Part shown: in pieces, positions 25,584 through 34,348 of the stretch
How the letters are laid out: each line of letters opens with the position of its first letter
Position numbering within the stretch: position 1 is the stretch's first letter
Notes under the pieces: generated by a model
What the model saw: the letters and a program-made list of their open reading frames with translations, nothing else
The model's database searches: none
Told to the model about the DNA's origin: nothing
Program-made: the position numbers and the translations under genes
Source: VRUE01 sp963774405
GTDB taxonomy: Bacteria; Actinomycetota; Thermoleophilia; Solirubrobacterales; 70-9
DNA: 64,000 bases
Direction of reading: 5' to 3'
NCBI GenBank assembly: GCA_963774405.1
Contig: CAVZEV010000005.1
Coordinates: 434,001 to 498,000, forward strand

Positions 25584-27034
25584 TGGCCCGCCCAGGTCTG
25601 GAAGAGGGCGCGGGTCGCCGCGTCGCCTTCGTAGCGGTCCAGCAGCAGCTTGAAGATCGCCATGTTGCGGCGGCAGAAGCCCGAGGTCGGCTTGCGCCCG
25701 AGGAAGTCGCCGCTGGTCGCGTGGTGATAGGTGGGGTCCGAGCCGCAGTAGGTCTCGAAGGCGCAGTCCTGGCACATCGGCGCGCTCGGGGCGAAGGACT
25801 CCTCCAGTGGCGCCAGCAGTGCGTCGGAGAGCATGATCTCCTCGTAGGAGTCCTCGTGCAGGTTGCCGAGGCGAAACGTCTTGTCGCCCATCTCGGCCAG
25901 CATCCGCCCCTCGTCGGAGGCATAGACGTCACCGTCGTAGTTGTAGACGATCGCCCCGATCCCGATCCCCGCCGGCGAGGTCAGGTCGACGTAGCCGGGG
26001 TCGTCGTTGGTCAGCATCTTCTTCAGGATCAGCGCCGCGTACTGCTCGACCATTGGCACGCCCTTGCTGTTCAGCTCGATGACGTAGTCGAGGCCCTCCT
26101 CGTAGAACGGCAGCCAGTGATCGACGTCGTAGGCGTCGAAGCTCTTGGTTTTGATCGCGAAGCCGTAGGGGGAGAGGGTGCGCAGGAAGATGCTGGTCAG
26201 GCCCTGCTCGACGTAGGTGTCGACGATCTCGCGCACCCGACCGAGGCTCGAACGGGTGGTCGTCATCAGGGCCGAGACGCGGTCGACTCCCAGCTCCTCG
26301 CGCACTCGCTGGATCCCCGCCGTCGCCAGCTCCCAGCTGTTGCGCCCCGGCCGCGGCCGGTTCTTGTTGTGCAGGTCGGCGGGACCGTCGAGCGAGGTCG
26401 AGATGTAGACGTCGTGAGCGAGGCAGAAGTCGAGCACCCGGTCGTCGAGCAGCGCCAGGTTGGTCGCGATCACGAAGCCGAGGTTCTTCTGCGCGGTCTC
26501 GTTGCGGGCCTCGGCCTCTGTGACGACCGCTTCGATCAGCTCGAAGTTCAGCAGCGGCTCGCCGCCCTGGAACTCGATCTTGATGTTCTCCGAGGGGGAG
26601 CGGAAGGCCGAGTCCAGGGCAAGCGCGGCCGTCTCGGGGCTCATGTCGAAGGCCTCGCGATCCGAGCTCTGCCGCGAGACCTGGCAGTAGGGACAGGAGT
26701 GCTCGCAGCGCAGCGAGGCGACGAGGATGTGCAGCGAGGTGAATTCGGCCAGCCGCCGGTAGCGGGTGCGGGCCTTGATCGCGAGCAGTTCGACCGGCAG
26801 CTTGTCGTCGCGCTCGCGGATCAGGTGCTTGGCGCGGAGCCGGCGCACCAGGGGTGAGTCGGCGGGCAGGTCACCCGAGCTCAGCTGCTCGAATTCCTCG
26901 CTGCCGAGGAAGAGGTGCTCGCCGACGAGGTTGGTCAGCAGGACGCGGTCGCCGATGCGCTCGAAGCGGAAGGGCAGCAGCTGCCACTCGGCATTCGGCG
27001 CCTGAAAGGCGACCGGATCGCGGAACCTAGACAT
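25580..27034 (-). CDS. hxsB: His-Xaa-Ser system radical SAM maturase HxsB
   Basis: This is a 484-aa protein. An N-terminal domain of about 95 residues (PFRFERIGDRVLLTNLVGEHLFL, a peptide-recognition-like region) precedes the radical SAM motif CEHSCPYC at 110-117 and FQGGEPLLNFE. A SPASM-type C-terminal region (CQDCAFETYCGSDP, then CRRN) should bind auxiliary iron-sulfur clusters. It overlaps hxsD by 8 bp. This is the larger maturase of the system and the likely modifier of HxsA. Confidence 0.9.
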   Translation of the reverse strand: MSRFRDPVAFQAPNAEWQLLPFRFERIGDRVLLTNLVGEHLFLGSEEFEQLSSGDLPADSPLVRRLRAKHLIRERDDKLPVELLAIKARTRYRRLAEFTSLHILVASLRCEHSCPYCQVSRQSSDREAFDMSPETAALALDSAFRSPSENIKIEFQGGEPLLNFELIEAVVTEAEARNETAQKNLGFVIATNLALLDDRVLDFCLAHDVYISTSLDGPADLHNKNRPRPGRNSWELATAGIQRVREELGVDRVSALMTTTRSSLGRVREIVDTYVEQGLTSIFLRTLSPYGFAIKTKSFDAYDVDHWLPFYEEGLDYVIELNSKGVPMVEQYAALILKKMLTNDDPGYVDLTSPAGIGIGAIVYNYDGDVYASDEGRMLAEMGDKTFRLGNLHEDSYEEIMLSDALLAPLEESFAPSAPMCQDCAFETYCGSDPTYHHATSGDFLGRKPTSGFCRRNMAIFKLLLDRYEGDAATRALFQTWAGH

Positions 27035-27323
27035 CGGCGTCGATCAGTCCAGTCTTCGAGAAGGCGAGGGCGAGAACGAGGTTTCGCACGTCGGCCGTTT
27101 CGGCGCGGACCCGCTCGCGCAGCACCTGGTCCAGCACCTCGTTGCGGAAGTCGGCGAGGACCGCCTTCGAGTCGGCGGTGCCCTCGCCGAGGTGCACCGT
27201 TACGTCGATCGCCTCAGTGCCCTCGGTGATCTCGCAGGAGAGCCGATCGGAGAAGCGGTAGGCAGCACGCTGAACGGCGTCGAGGGAGTGGCCGTTGTGG
27301 TCGAAGGAGAGATGCTCGCTCAT
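27027..27323 (-). CDS. hxsD: His-Xaa-Ser system protein HxsD
   Basis: This is a 98-aa protein. The pattern AAYRFSDRLSCEITE, followed by a beta strand (AIDVTVHLGEG) and a helix with FRNEVLDQVLRERVRAETADVRNLVLALAFSKTGL, matches the small HxsD proteins found with hxsB and hxsC. It may bind the precursor peptide, by analogy with recognition proteins of other radical SAM peptide systems. It lies 32 bp after hxsA and overlaps hxsB. Confidence 0.85.
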   Translation of the reverse strand: MSEHLSFDHNGHSLDAVQRAAYRFSDRLSCEITEGTEAIDVTVHLGEGTADSKAVLADFRNEVLDQVLRERVRAETADVRNLVLALAFSKTGLIDADV

Positions 27324-27355
27324 GGCGTTGGCCTGGGCGATCTAGCTCCGAGTGC

Positions 27356-27694
27356 TCAGGAGCTCGAGTAGTGCGATGAGTGCGAGGCGTGGGAGCTGTG
27401 CGAGTAGTGGCCGCCGCCGCTGGACGAGTAGTGGGAATGGTGCGAATGGTGGGAGTGGTGACTGTGGTGCGAGTGGTGTGAGTGATGACGGGACGTTCCG
27501 GCGATCGCGTCGTCATTGGGCAGCGCCAGCAGGGGCGCTTGGGCGACACTTGCGGCGGAGCCGGCGCTCTGCGTGATCGCCGCCTGCGCCCGGCCGACGC
27601 TGAGCCCAGCATCGGCGACGGTTGCCCCCGCCCCCTGGGGCAGGATCGCGGCCAGCGCAACGCCCAGCGGCACCAGTATCGGCTTCCGTTTCAT
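27356..27694 (-). CDS. hxsA: His-Xaa-Ser repeat precursor peptide HxsA
   Basis: This is a 112-aa protein from the ATG at 27694. An N-terminal hydrophobic signal-like segment (residues 6-19, then GAGATVADA) precedes an Ala-rich spacer. Residues 70-110 hold 12 His-Xaa-Ser triplets in two blocks: seven triplets at 70-90 (six HHS, one HYS), an SSGGG linker, then five (HYS, HSS, HAS, HSS, HYS). It ends in SS. In the known system this peptide is the presumed substrate of HxsB and HxsC. The His-rich tail could bind metal before or after modification. Confidence 0.9.
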   Translation of the reverse strand: MKRKPILVPLGVALAAILPQGAGATVADAGLSVGRAQAAITQSAGSAASVAQAPLLALPNDDAIAGTSRHHSHHSHHSHHSHHSHHSHYSSSGGGHYSHSSHASHSSHYSSS

Positions 27695-27702
27695 CGAGCG
27701 CG

Positions 27703-27732
27703 ACCCTATCCGTACCAATAAAGCACTGTCAA
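27703..27732 (-). promoter_or_regulatory. Promoter of the hxs operon
   Basis: On the minus strand a consensus -35 TTGACA (27732-27727) is followed after 18 bp by TAGGGT (27708-27703), a common actinobacterial -10 form. The hxsA ATG lies only 8 bp further, so the leader is very short. The -35 is flanked by a 7-bp direct repeat (plus-strand AAGCACT at 27721 and 27731), which may be a regulator site. Confidence 0.65.
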
Positions 27733-27745
27733 GCACTTAATTCGG

Positions 27746-28051
27746 TCAGAGCCCGAACTCCGCCCGTCGCCCCGCGGGCACGAGGTCGGCGTACTGGCGG
27801 TGGCGCTGGATGTAGTCGTTGACGAAGGGGCAGAAGGGCAGCACCGCCAGGCCTCGTTTGCGGGCGTCCTGCAGGGCAAAGGAGATCAGTTGCCCGCCGA
27901 GGCCGCGACCCTCGAACTCTTCGTAGATCTCGGTATGCACCAGCTCGATCAGCTCGGGGTGCAGGCGGTACTGGAGGAGGCCGGCGCGTTTGCCGGCCAT
28001 GCGAATCACGTAGCGCCGGCTGTCGATGTCGTCGGCGATCTCGATCCGCAC
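27746..28051 (-). CDS. Small GNAT-family N-acetyltransferase
   Basis: This is a 101-aa protein. The acetyl-CoA motif EEFEGRGLGGQLISFALQDARKRGL, followed by VLPFCPFVNDYIQRH and YADLV, is typical of the single-domain YjdJ-type GNAT proteins. Full-length for this short family. It lies just upstream of the hxs promoter on the same strand but with its own stop before it. Substrate is unknown. Confidence 0.87.
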   Translation of the reverse strand: MRIEIADDIDSRRYVIRMAGKRAGLLQYRLHPELIELVHTEIYEEFEGRGLGGQLISFALQDARKRGLAVLPFCPFVNDYIQRHRQYADLVPAGRRAEFGL

Positions 28052-28129
28052 GCGTTCATATTGGCTGAATTCTCAGTTTCGGCACACCCAGGTCTTGTTC
28101 GGTAACAACCGACGGCTGAGGATCGGCCG

Positions 28130-28471
28130 ATGACGCCAAAGAAGAAACGGAAGCGAATCGGCCAGGTCGCCCAGTACGAAAAACCCCACTGGGATCCGCT
28201 ACTCAAATTGCTCGCCGAGTACCTCGTCGTCGACTTCATGTGGATGCACGAGGTCGAGCTCAAGGACGGAACCCGGATTCATGCATACAAGAACCGGGAA
28301 ACCAGGCGCTACCTCCACCTCAGCACCGACGGGCGGTACTTCGAGTACTGCGGCGAGGAGTACTACCGCGAGGCGGAGATCTCGGTCTTCATCATGGAGA
28401 TGGTCACGAGGGTGGGCAGGTTCCGCCCGTGTCCACGCTGCACGGGTACCGACGACTGGGACTACGAGTAA
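28130..28471 (+). CDS. Hypothetical protein with C-terminal CPRC motif
   Basis: This is a 113-aa protein with a basic start (MTPKKKRKRIGQ), a central mixed region (WMHEVELKDGTRIHAYKNRETRRYLHL) and a C-terminal FRPCPRCTGTDDWDYE. The final CxxC could be half of a zinc site. It is divergent from the GNAT gene. No family was recognised. Confidence 0.6.
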   Translation: MTPKKKRKRIGQVAQYEKPHWDPLLKLLAEYLVVDFMWMHEVELKDGTRIHAYKNRETRRYLHLSTDGRYFEYCGEEYYREAEISVFIMEMVTRVGRFRPCPRCTGTDDWDYE

Positions 28472-28475
28472 CACC

Positions 28476-28760
28476 ATGGAGCTACACTTGCTCCAGATGC
28501 CCTCCAAGCATCCTCGCATCGCCGTTACCGCCGATCCCGAATTGGGGGAGGCACTGGCGCGCGTGCGCGCCGCCACCGGCACCCGAGAGGCCGATGCGAC
28601 CTTGCTGCGCCGCCTCGCCGTCGAGGGGGCAGAGGCCGAACTGCAAGCAGCGCGTAATCGCCGCGCTGCGGCGGAAGCGCTGTTCGAGGCAATGGACGAG
28701 GGGATGTTTGACCTCGATCTCGCCGCGGTCGACCGCCTCAACGCACCGCCCGCAGCCTGA
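28476..28760 (+). CDS. Antitoxin-like protein partnered with a PIN toxin
   Basis: This is a 94-aa protein from the ATG at 28476, with an alternative start at 28497 before the conserved part (HPRIAVTADPELGEALARV). The beta strand plus helix resembles a ribbon-helix-helix antitoxin, with an acidic C terminus that would bind the toxin. Its stop overlaps the toxin start (TGATG), the standard order for a VapBC-type pair. Confidence 0.7.
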   Translation: MELHLLQMPSKHPRIAVTADPELGEALARVRAATGTREADATLLRRLAVEGAEAELQAARNRRAAAEALFEAMDEGMFDLDLAAVDRLNAPPAA

Positions 28761-29221
28761 TGTCGGTCCGGCTTTGGGATGGGTCTGGGCCTGTGCTGGC
28801 GGATACGTCCGCCTGGATACGAGCGCGCCGGGACCCGAGCGCCCGCCTCCTGCTGCAGAAGGGAATCGAGCGCGGAGACACATGTTGGTGCTGGCCGGTG
28901 CGCTACGAGTTGATGGTCGACGCACGCGGGCCTGAGGGGATCGCCGCGGTGGAGCGAACTCTGGAGGGGTTGCGTGAGGTCGCAATCGACCGCAAGGTGC
29001 AGCGCGCGGCGGTGGCGATCATGCGCGAGCTTGCCGCTACCGGTTCCCACGGCGCCCACCGATACCCGTTGGCTGATCTGGCGGTTGCGGCGGCGGCTCA
29101 GGACGCGGCCATCGGCATTCTCCATTTCGATCAACACCTGGAGCGCCTTGGCGACCAGCTCGGGGTTGAGGCGCATTGGATTGCGGATCCGTCGTCCGCC
29201 CCAGACCTTGGCTCAAGGTGA
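28760..29221 (+). CDS. PIN-domain toxin (VapC family)
   Basis: This is a 153-aa protein. The PIN acidic residues are in LADTSAWIRARRD (first Asp), CWPVRYELMVDA (Glu) and YPLADLAVAAAAQ and LHFDQHLERL (later Asp). VapC proteins are Mg-dependent RNases that usually cut tRNA. It overlaps its antitoxin upstream and, at its end, the start of the YjbQ gene (TGATG), so all three may be co-translated. Confidence 0.85.
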   Translation: MSVRLWDGSGPVLADTSAWIRARRDPSARLLLQKGIERGDTCWCWPVRYELMVDARGPEGIAAVERTLEGLREVAIDRKVQRAAVAIMRELAATGSHGAHRYPLADLAVAAAAQDAAIGILHFDQHLERLGDQLGVEAHWIADPSSAPDLGSR

Positions 29222-29649
29222 TGTGGACTCAGCGGACCATCCGGCTTGGCGCGCGGCCGCGCGGCTTTCACCTGGTCACCGCCGAGGTGCTGGACGCGCT
29301 GCCCGAGCTGGGTGAGATCTCGGTCGGGATCCTGCACCTGTTGATCCAGCACACCTCGGCCTCGCTGGCGCTGAGCGAGAACGCCTCGCCGGAAGTGAGG
29401 CATGACTTCGAGACGTGGTTCAGCCGCGCGGTCCCCGAGGGCGCGTCGTACTGGACCCACACCCTGGAGGGCGACGACGACATGCCCGCCCATATAAAGG
29501 CGGCGCTGCTGGGCCCCACGCTGACGCTGCCGCTCAGCGACGGCCGTCCTGCGCTCGGCACGTGGCAGGGCATCTACCTCTGCGAGCACCGCGACCACGG
29601 CGGCCCACGCTCGCTGGTCGCGACCGCGTGGGGCGAGCCGAACGGCTGA
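29221..29649 (+). CDS. yjbQ: YjbQ (UPF0047) family protein
   Basis: This is a 142-aa protein from the ATG at 29221. It shows GILHLLIQHTSASLALSENASPEVRHDFETW and later WQGIYLCEHRDHGGPRSLVAT, the hallmarks of UPF0047. Conserved His residues are in QHTSA and CEHRDHGG. YjbQ has reported side activity as a thiamine-phosphate synthase, but its main role is uncertain. Length is normal for the family. Confidence 0.9.
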   Translation: MWTQRTIRLGARPRGFHLVTAEVLDALPELGEISVGILHLLIQHTSASLALSENASPEVRHDFETWFSRAVPEGASYWTHTLEGDDDMPAHIKAALLGPTLTLPLSDGRPALGTWQGIYLCEHRDHGGPRSLVATAWGEPNG

Positions 29650-29665
29650 GCGAGCGCCCGCCGGC

Positions 29666-31685
29666 TCAGCCGGTAAAGGGGTGCGTCGGGGTGGTGTTGT
29701 TCGGGGCGAGGAAGTCGAACCCGTCGGGGATGTGGAGCCGGCCGGGAGCGGTGCCGGGTTCGCCGGTGACGCCGTACTGCCAGACGATCTTCTTCGTCTT
29801 CGGGTCGATGATCACGATCCGGTCGCGGTAGTCGTCGTTGGCCGCGATCAGGCCGTTCGGCAGCCGCTCGGCGAGGCTCGGGTGGTTGAGCATCCGCTTG
29901 CCCGAGGAGGGGCTGTAGGACCAGAGGATCTTGCCGGCGCGGTTGAATTCGTAGATCCCGCCGGGCTTGGTGTAGTCGGCGACGAGGTAGCGGTCGGGAC
30001 CAGCTGCTGGGGATCGGAGGGGTATTCGATCGGCAGCTGCACGCTCCAGACCAGCTTGCCTGCGGGCGTGATCTCGTCGATGTAGGAGCCGTTGACCTCG
30101 GAGATCAGGATGTCGCCGTTGGCGAGCGGGGTGTCGCCGTTGGGCGAGCCGAGCAGGTTGGGCGGTTCGTGGCTGCACGATTCGGGGCTGCCGAATTCCT
30201 TCAGGATCTTCTTCGCCTGGGAGATCATCAGCACCCGGCAGTTCTGCGCGTCGGCGACGGTGACCGTGCCGTTGCGCAGCAGGTAGGCGTCGTCGGGCTC
30301 GTGCAGGTAGCCCGGTTCTGAGCCGGTCACGCCGGGGTGGCCGTAGGACCAGAGCAGCTTGCCACCGGGATAGGAGAGCTGGACGATGCGCTCGTTCTGC
30401 TCCTCGTTGGAGATGATCCCGGCGCCGCCGTGGATGAAGAAGGCGTCGTCGGGGAAGTAGAAGCCGCCGGGCGGCGCCGGGTGCGCTCGCGAGGGGAAGC
30501 GCCAGAGGATGTGCTTGCGGGCATCGACGACGAGCAGCCGGTTGTTGCCGCGGTCGGCGATCATCATCTGCCCGGAGAAGGGCGCTGCGGCCGCGCTCGT
30601 CGCCTTGGCCAGCTTGGCGATCTTCTTGCGTTCGACGTCGAGCTTCACCACCGTCGCCAGCGGCGTTTCGCCGGGGCCGGTGCCGCCGATCAGGTAGGCG
30701 GAGGAGCCGCTCGCCGCCGCGGCCCCATCGGAGATCGGCTGCGGCAGCCGACCCGCGGCGGAGACAGTCTTCGTCCCCGGCTCGAAGCGCCAGATCTGCG
30801 ACAGCGGTGAGCCGCCCGCTTCCCCGCCGAGCACGTAGACGCTGCCGCCGAGGGTGACGGCGGCGGCGTGGGAGAGCGCTCGGGGCAGCCGACCGATGAT
30901 CCGCGCCGTCCCGGCGCCGGGTCGATTTCCTGGACCGCGTCGCTGGCGGAGCCGCTCGCGGTCTCGCCGCCGAAGGCGTAGATGCGTCCGCCGAGCGCGG
31001 CGACCGCCAGGTAGCGGGCCGGCGCCGGCAGGCGCGCCACCTGGGTGAAGCTCAAGCCGTCGCTCGTCGCCAGGACCGAGTCGAGCGGCTTGCTGCCGTC
31101 ATAGCCGCCGAGCACGTAGGCGGTCTTGCCGATCGTCACGGCACTGAGATCGGAGCGCACGCTGGGCAACCGCCCGATCGCTTCGGCGCTGGTCCCGGCC
31201 GCGACAACTCCTCCCGGCGCCGGGAGCGACTGGACCGCGTCGGTGCTTGTTTCCGTGCCGCCGCCGAAGACAAGCACGCGTTCGCCGAGCATGGTCGCGG
31301 CGGCGTCGTGCAGCGGCCCGGTCAGGGAGCCCGCTTCGCTCAGCCCGCCGCCGGCCGAGTTCAGCTGGAAGACCCCGCCGGCCGAGCTGCCCGAGGAGTC
31401 GAGTCCGCCGAGGATCAGCGGCCCCTTCCTGGTCGCCACCACCGCCTCGCCGGAGATCGGCGCCGGCAGGGGCTGAACGGGCCGGGCGACGAGAACCGTC
31501 TTGGTCGTCGGCGAGGGCGCCGAGCCCGCCTTGGATCCACCACCGCCACCCGCGCCGCTGCCGAGCGCGATCGCGACGACCGCGATCACGACGATCCCGC
31601 CAAGGAGGACGAGGCGCCGCCGCCGCGCCGGTGAGGTTCTGCGCCGCCTGCGCCGCCGCGATCGGTCCACGCCCCGGACCCTCAC
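29666..31685 (-). CDS. Kelch/PQQ-like beta-propeller protein, two frameshifts
   Basis: Three leftward frames join to one protein of about 672 aa. The N terminus is strongly basic, followed by one membrane segment (LVLLGGIVVIAVVAIAL). Kelch motifs come next (GKTAYVLGGYDGS, GGRIYAFGGE, VYVLGGEAGG), then a PQQ/NHL-like second half (KHILWRFPSRAHP, KLLWSYGHPGVTG, KKIVWQYGVTGEPG). The frame changes near 30910, where one base is missing in a GGG run, and near 29998 in another GGG. The protein should be membrane-anchored with two propellers outside. Confidence 0.8.
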
Positions 31686-31791
31686 CAGCGTCGCTTAAGC
31701 GCAGATGAAAGAACGAGTAGGCAATTCTCAGGAACCGCGAGGGCGGCTACTGTTGAACTACGTGATCGGGGTAAGAGGAGGGGAGATTGCG

Positions 31792-33279
31792 ATGAGGGGT
31801 CGTCTTTGTGCAAGGGGCAGGGGGAGCGGGATCGCGGCGATCGCCGTCGCCTGCTTCGCGCTTCTCGCCGGCCCGGCTGCCGCCGCCACCTGGACCGATC
31901 ACCAGCTGCCCTCGGTGGGACAGGCGCCGCTGTTCGACATCTCCTGTCCAAGCACCTCGCTCTGTGTCGCGGTCGGCGGCGGCAACACGCTCGCCGCCTC
32001 AGCCAATCCAGCCGGTCCCGCCGCGGGCTGGTCGGTCGTCTACCCCGGTGGCGCCGGGCCTCCCAATCAGAGCGGGATCAAGGGTGTCTCCTGCCCTTCG
32101 CCCCAGCTCTGCGTCGCCGTCAGCTTCGAAGGGGTCGTGCTCACCTCGACCAATCCCGGCGGTGGGCTCGGGGCGTGGAGCATGGCCGACCTCAGCCCCA
32201 GCGGTCCCCGTATCCACCTCTACGGAATCTCCTGCCCCTCGCCGAGCTTCTGCGCCGCCTCGGCCGGCGGCGCCAAGATCCTCACCTCGACCAACCCAAC
32301 CGGCGGTGCCGGGGCCTGGACGCTGACCCAACTCGCCGGCCCGCTCGAACTGCGCGGCATCTCCTGCCTCTCGACCTCGTTCTGCGTCGCCGTCGGCGAC
32401 AACGGCGAAAGCATCAGGCCCGGCCCGACCGACCAGGGCGAGATCCTCGCCTCGACCGACCCGCTCGCCGGCGCCTGGCAGCAGGCGCCGGTTCCCGGCT
32501 CGCCCGGCAACCTCTACGGCGTCTCCTGCCCCTCGCCGGCCCTCTGTGTCACCGGCAACGCGATCGGCAAGCTGCTGGTCTCAACCGCTCCGACCGGACC
32601 GTCCACCGCTTGGCCCGTGACCCCGGGCGGCGGCTCGGTGCAGCTGACCGCCGCCGAGTGCCCGAGCGCCGGTCGTTGCATCGCGGTTGACAACAACGCC
32701 GACGTTCTCACCTCGACGAGACCCACCGGCGGGCCCGCCGCCTGGACCTTCACCAACCTGATCCCGTACACGCAGATCGTTGGGACCACGGTTTCCAACG
32801 CGATGTGGGGCGCCTCCTGTCCGACGGTCACGTTTTGTGCGATCTCCGCCGGCGACGGCCAGGTCTTCACCAGCGAGGACCCCTTCGCGCCCTCGTCGGC
32901 GTCGGCCAAGAGTGGGCCCGGTAAGAGGCACGGGAAGCGGCGCAGAAGGGGCCCGAAGCGGCCGCGTACGACGTTCGGTCGGCGCCCCTTCCCGGCGATA
33001 GAGCTCGGCGGCCGAAAGCTCACCGTCCGCTTCGGCTTCTTCGCCGCCAAACACGCCTCCGTGCGCGGCTTCGTCTGCAAGATCGACAAGCGACCGCAGG
33101 CCCGCTGCCACTCGCCAAAGCGCTACCGGGTCGGGGTCGGCAGGCATCGCTTCCGGGTCCGCGCGATCGGTTGGAGCGGCCAAAAGGGACCGCCCGCGTT
33201 CGCCTCCTTCCGAGTCTGCCGCCCGCACTCGCCGCCGCCGGTCCGGTCATTGCCTCCCTGCTGGCATGGCTCGCACTGA
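31792..33279 (+). CDS. Secreted Cys-rich seven-repeat propeller protein
   Basis: This is a 495-aa protein from the ATG at 31792, preceded by AGGAGGGGAG. A signal peptide ends near AAAAT. Seven repeats follow with the pattern (I/V)SCPSxxxCVAV (for example DISCPSTSLCVAVGG, GVSCPSPALCVTGNA), each about 45-50 residues with a TSTNP turn. Seven copies suit a seven-bladed propeller with a disulfide per blade. The C-terminal 120 residues are basic and beta-rich, and the 3' end overlaps xthA. Confidence 0.8.
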   Translation: MRGRLCARGRGSGIAAIAVACFALLAGPAAAATWTDHQLPSVGQAPLFDISCPSTSLCVAVGGGNTLAASANPAGPAAGWSVVYPGGAGPPNQSGIKGVSCPSPQLCVAVSFEGVVLTSTNPGGGLGAWSMADLSPSGPRIHLYGISCPSPSFCAASAGGAKILTSTNPTGGAGAWTLTQLAGPLELRGISCLSTSFCVAVGDNGESIRPGPTDQGEILASTDPLAGAWQQAPVPGSPGNLYGVSCPSPALCVTGNAIGKLLVSTAPTGPSTAWPVTPGGGSVQLTAAECPSAGRCIAVDNNADVLTSTRPTGGPAAWTFTNLIPYTQIVGTTVSNAMWGASCPTVTFCAISAGDGQVFTSEDPFAPSSASAKSGPGKRHGKRRRRGPKRPRTTFGRRPFPAIELGGRKLTVRFGFFAAKHASVRGFVCKIDKRPQARCHSPKRYRVGVGRHRFRVRAIGWSGQKGPPAFASFRVCRPHSPPPVRSLPPCWHGSH

Positions 33280-34144
33280 AGTGCGCCTCGCCACCTGGAA
33301 CGTCAACTCGGCCAAGCAGCGCCTGCCGCGCCTGCTTCCGTGGCTGGACGAACGGCGCCCGGACGTGGTCTGCCTGCAGGAGACGAAGCTCGCCGACGAC
33401 GCCCTGCTCGATTTGCTCGGGGACGAGCCGAGTAGCCGCGGCTATGAGGTCGCCATGCACGGCGAGGCGAGCTGGAACGGCGTCGCGATTCTCTCGAAGG
33501 TCGGCTTGGAGGACGTCGTCCGGGGCCTCCCGGGAGCTCCGGGCTTCCCGCACCCCGAGGCGAGGGCGCTCTCGGCCACCTGCGCCGGGGTTCGCGTTCA
33601 CTCGGTCTACGTCCCCAACGGCCGCGAGCCGGGCTCCGAGCACTACGAGTACAAGCTCGCCTGGCTGGCCGCGCTGCGCGACGCGGTGGCCGCCGGCCCC
33701 GAGGCGACGGTCGTCTGCGGCGACGTCAACATCGCCCCGAGCGACGCCGACGTCTTCGACCCGCAGGCCTACGCCGGCCACACGCACGTGACGCCGGCCG
33801 AGCGCGCGGCGCTGGCGGAGCTGCAGGCGCTCGGTCTGCGCGACGTGGTCCGCGACCGCTGGCCAAACGAGCGCATCTTCACCTACTGGGACTACCGGGC
33901 CGGCATGTTCCACCGCGACCTCGGCATGCGGATCGACCTGATCCTTGCCGCCGCCCCGCTAGCCGACCGGGTGCGAGCCGCCTGGGTCGACCGCCAGGCC
34001 CGCAAGGGCAAAGGCCCCAGCGACCACGCCCCGGTGATCGTCGACCTCGACGAGGCCCCCGACGGCGACATCGGGCCCGTCGTGCCGCCGCCATCGGCTC
34101 CGGTGACGAAGCGCGGCGCGGCCAAATTGCCACAGTCGCCGTAG
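33266..34144 (+). CDS. xthA: Exodeoxyribonuclease III
   Basis: This is a 292-aa enzyme. LATWNVNSAKQR, CLQETKLADD (metal-binding Glu), VPNGREPGSEHYEYKL, VCGDVNIAPSDADV and the final GPSDHAPVIVDL (catalytic Asp-His) are all in order for the ExoIII/APE1 family. It repairs abasic sites and trims 3' ends. The start overlaps the preceding gene by 14 bp. The last 25 residues are a proline-rich extension. Confidence 0.93.
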   Translation: MARTEVRLATWNVNSAKQRLPRLLPWLDERRPDVVCLQETKLADDALLDLLGDEPSSRGYEVAMHGEASWNGVAILSKVGLEDVVRGLPGAPGFPHPEARALSATCAGVRVHSVYVPNGREPGSEHYEYKLAWLAALRDAVAAGPEATVVCGDVNIAPSDADVFDPQAYAGHTHVTPAERAALAELQALGLRDVVRDRWPNERIFTYWDYRAGMFHRDLGMRIDLILAAAPLADRVRAAWVDRQARKGKGPSDHAPVIVDLDEAPDGDIGPVVPPPSAPVTKRGAAKLPQSP

Positions 34145-34348
34145 CGGCAGGAGGGCGAGGCCCCAGATCGTCTCGATCATCTGCAGGAAGCGGTCGCCCT
34201 CGGAGACGTAGGCCACGACAATGGCCTCCTCCGCGCCCGCGTTCCACCAATCGTGCCGGTGGCCGCTCGGGATCTCGACCACGTCGCCCGGCCCGGCGAC
34301 CGACCGGAGCCGTCCCGGATTGTCGAGCGTATCCCCGCATGCGGAGAA
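34110..34348 (-). pseudogene. 5'-truncated cupin-like gene abutting a tRNA
   Basis: Reading leftwards from the tRNA 3' end, the frame gives GDTLDNPGRLRSVAGPGDVV, then EIPSGHRHDWWNAGAEEAIVV and YVSEGDRFLQMIETIWGLALLP. These are the second cupin motif (PGD...H.H.....) and a helical tail. The first cupin motif and the start codon are missing, and the sequence begins exactly at the tRNA-Ala end. This is the scar of an insertion or deletion at the tRNA. Confidence 0.7.

Noticed and set aside
27356..27490. His/Ser repeats as a DNA satellite or CRISPR array
   Set aside because: The repeats are in-frame codon triplets within a gene whose neighbours are the matching hxs maturation genes.
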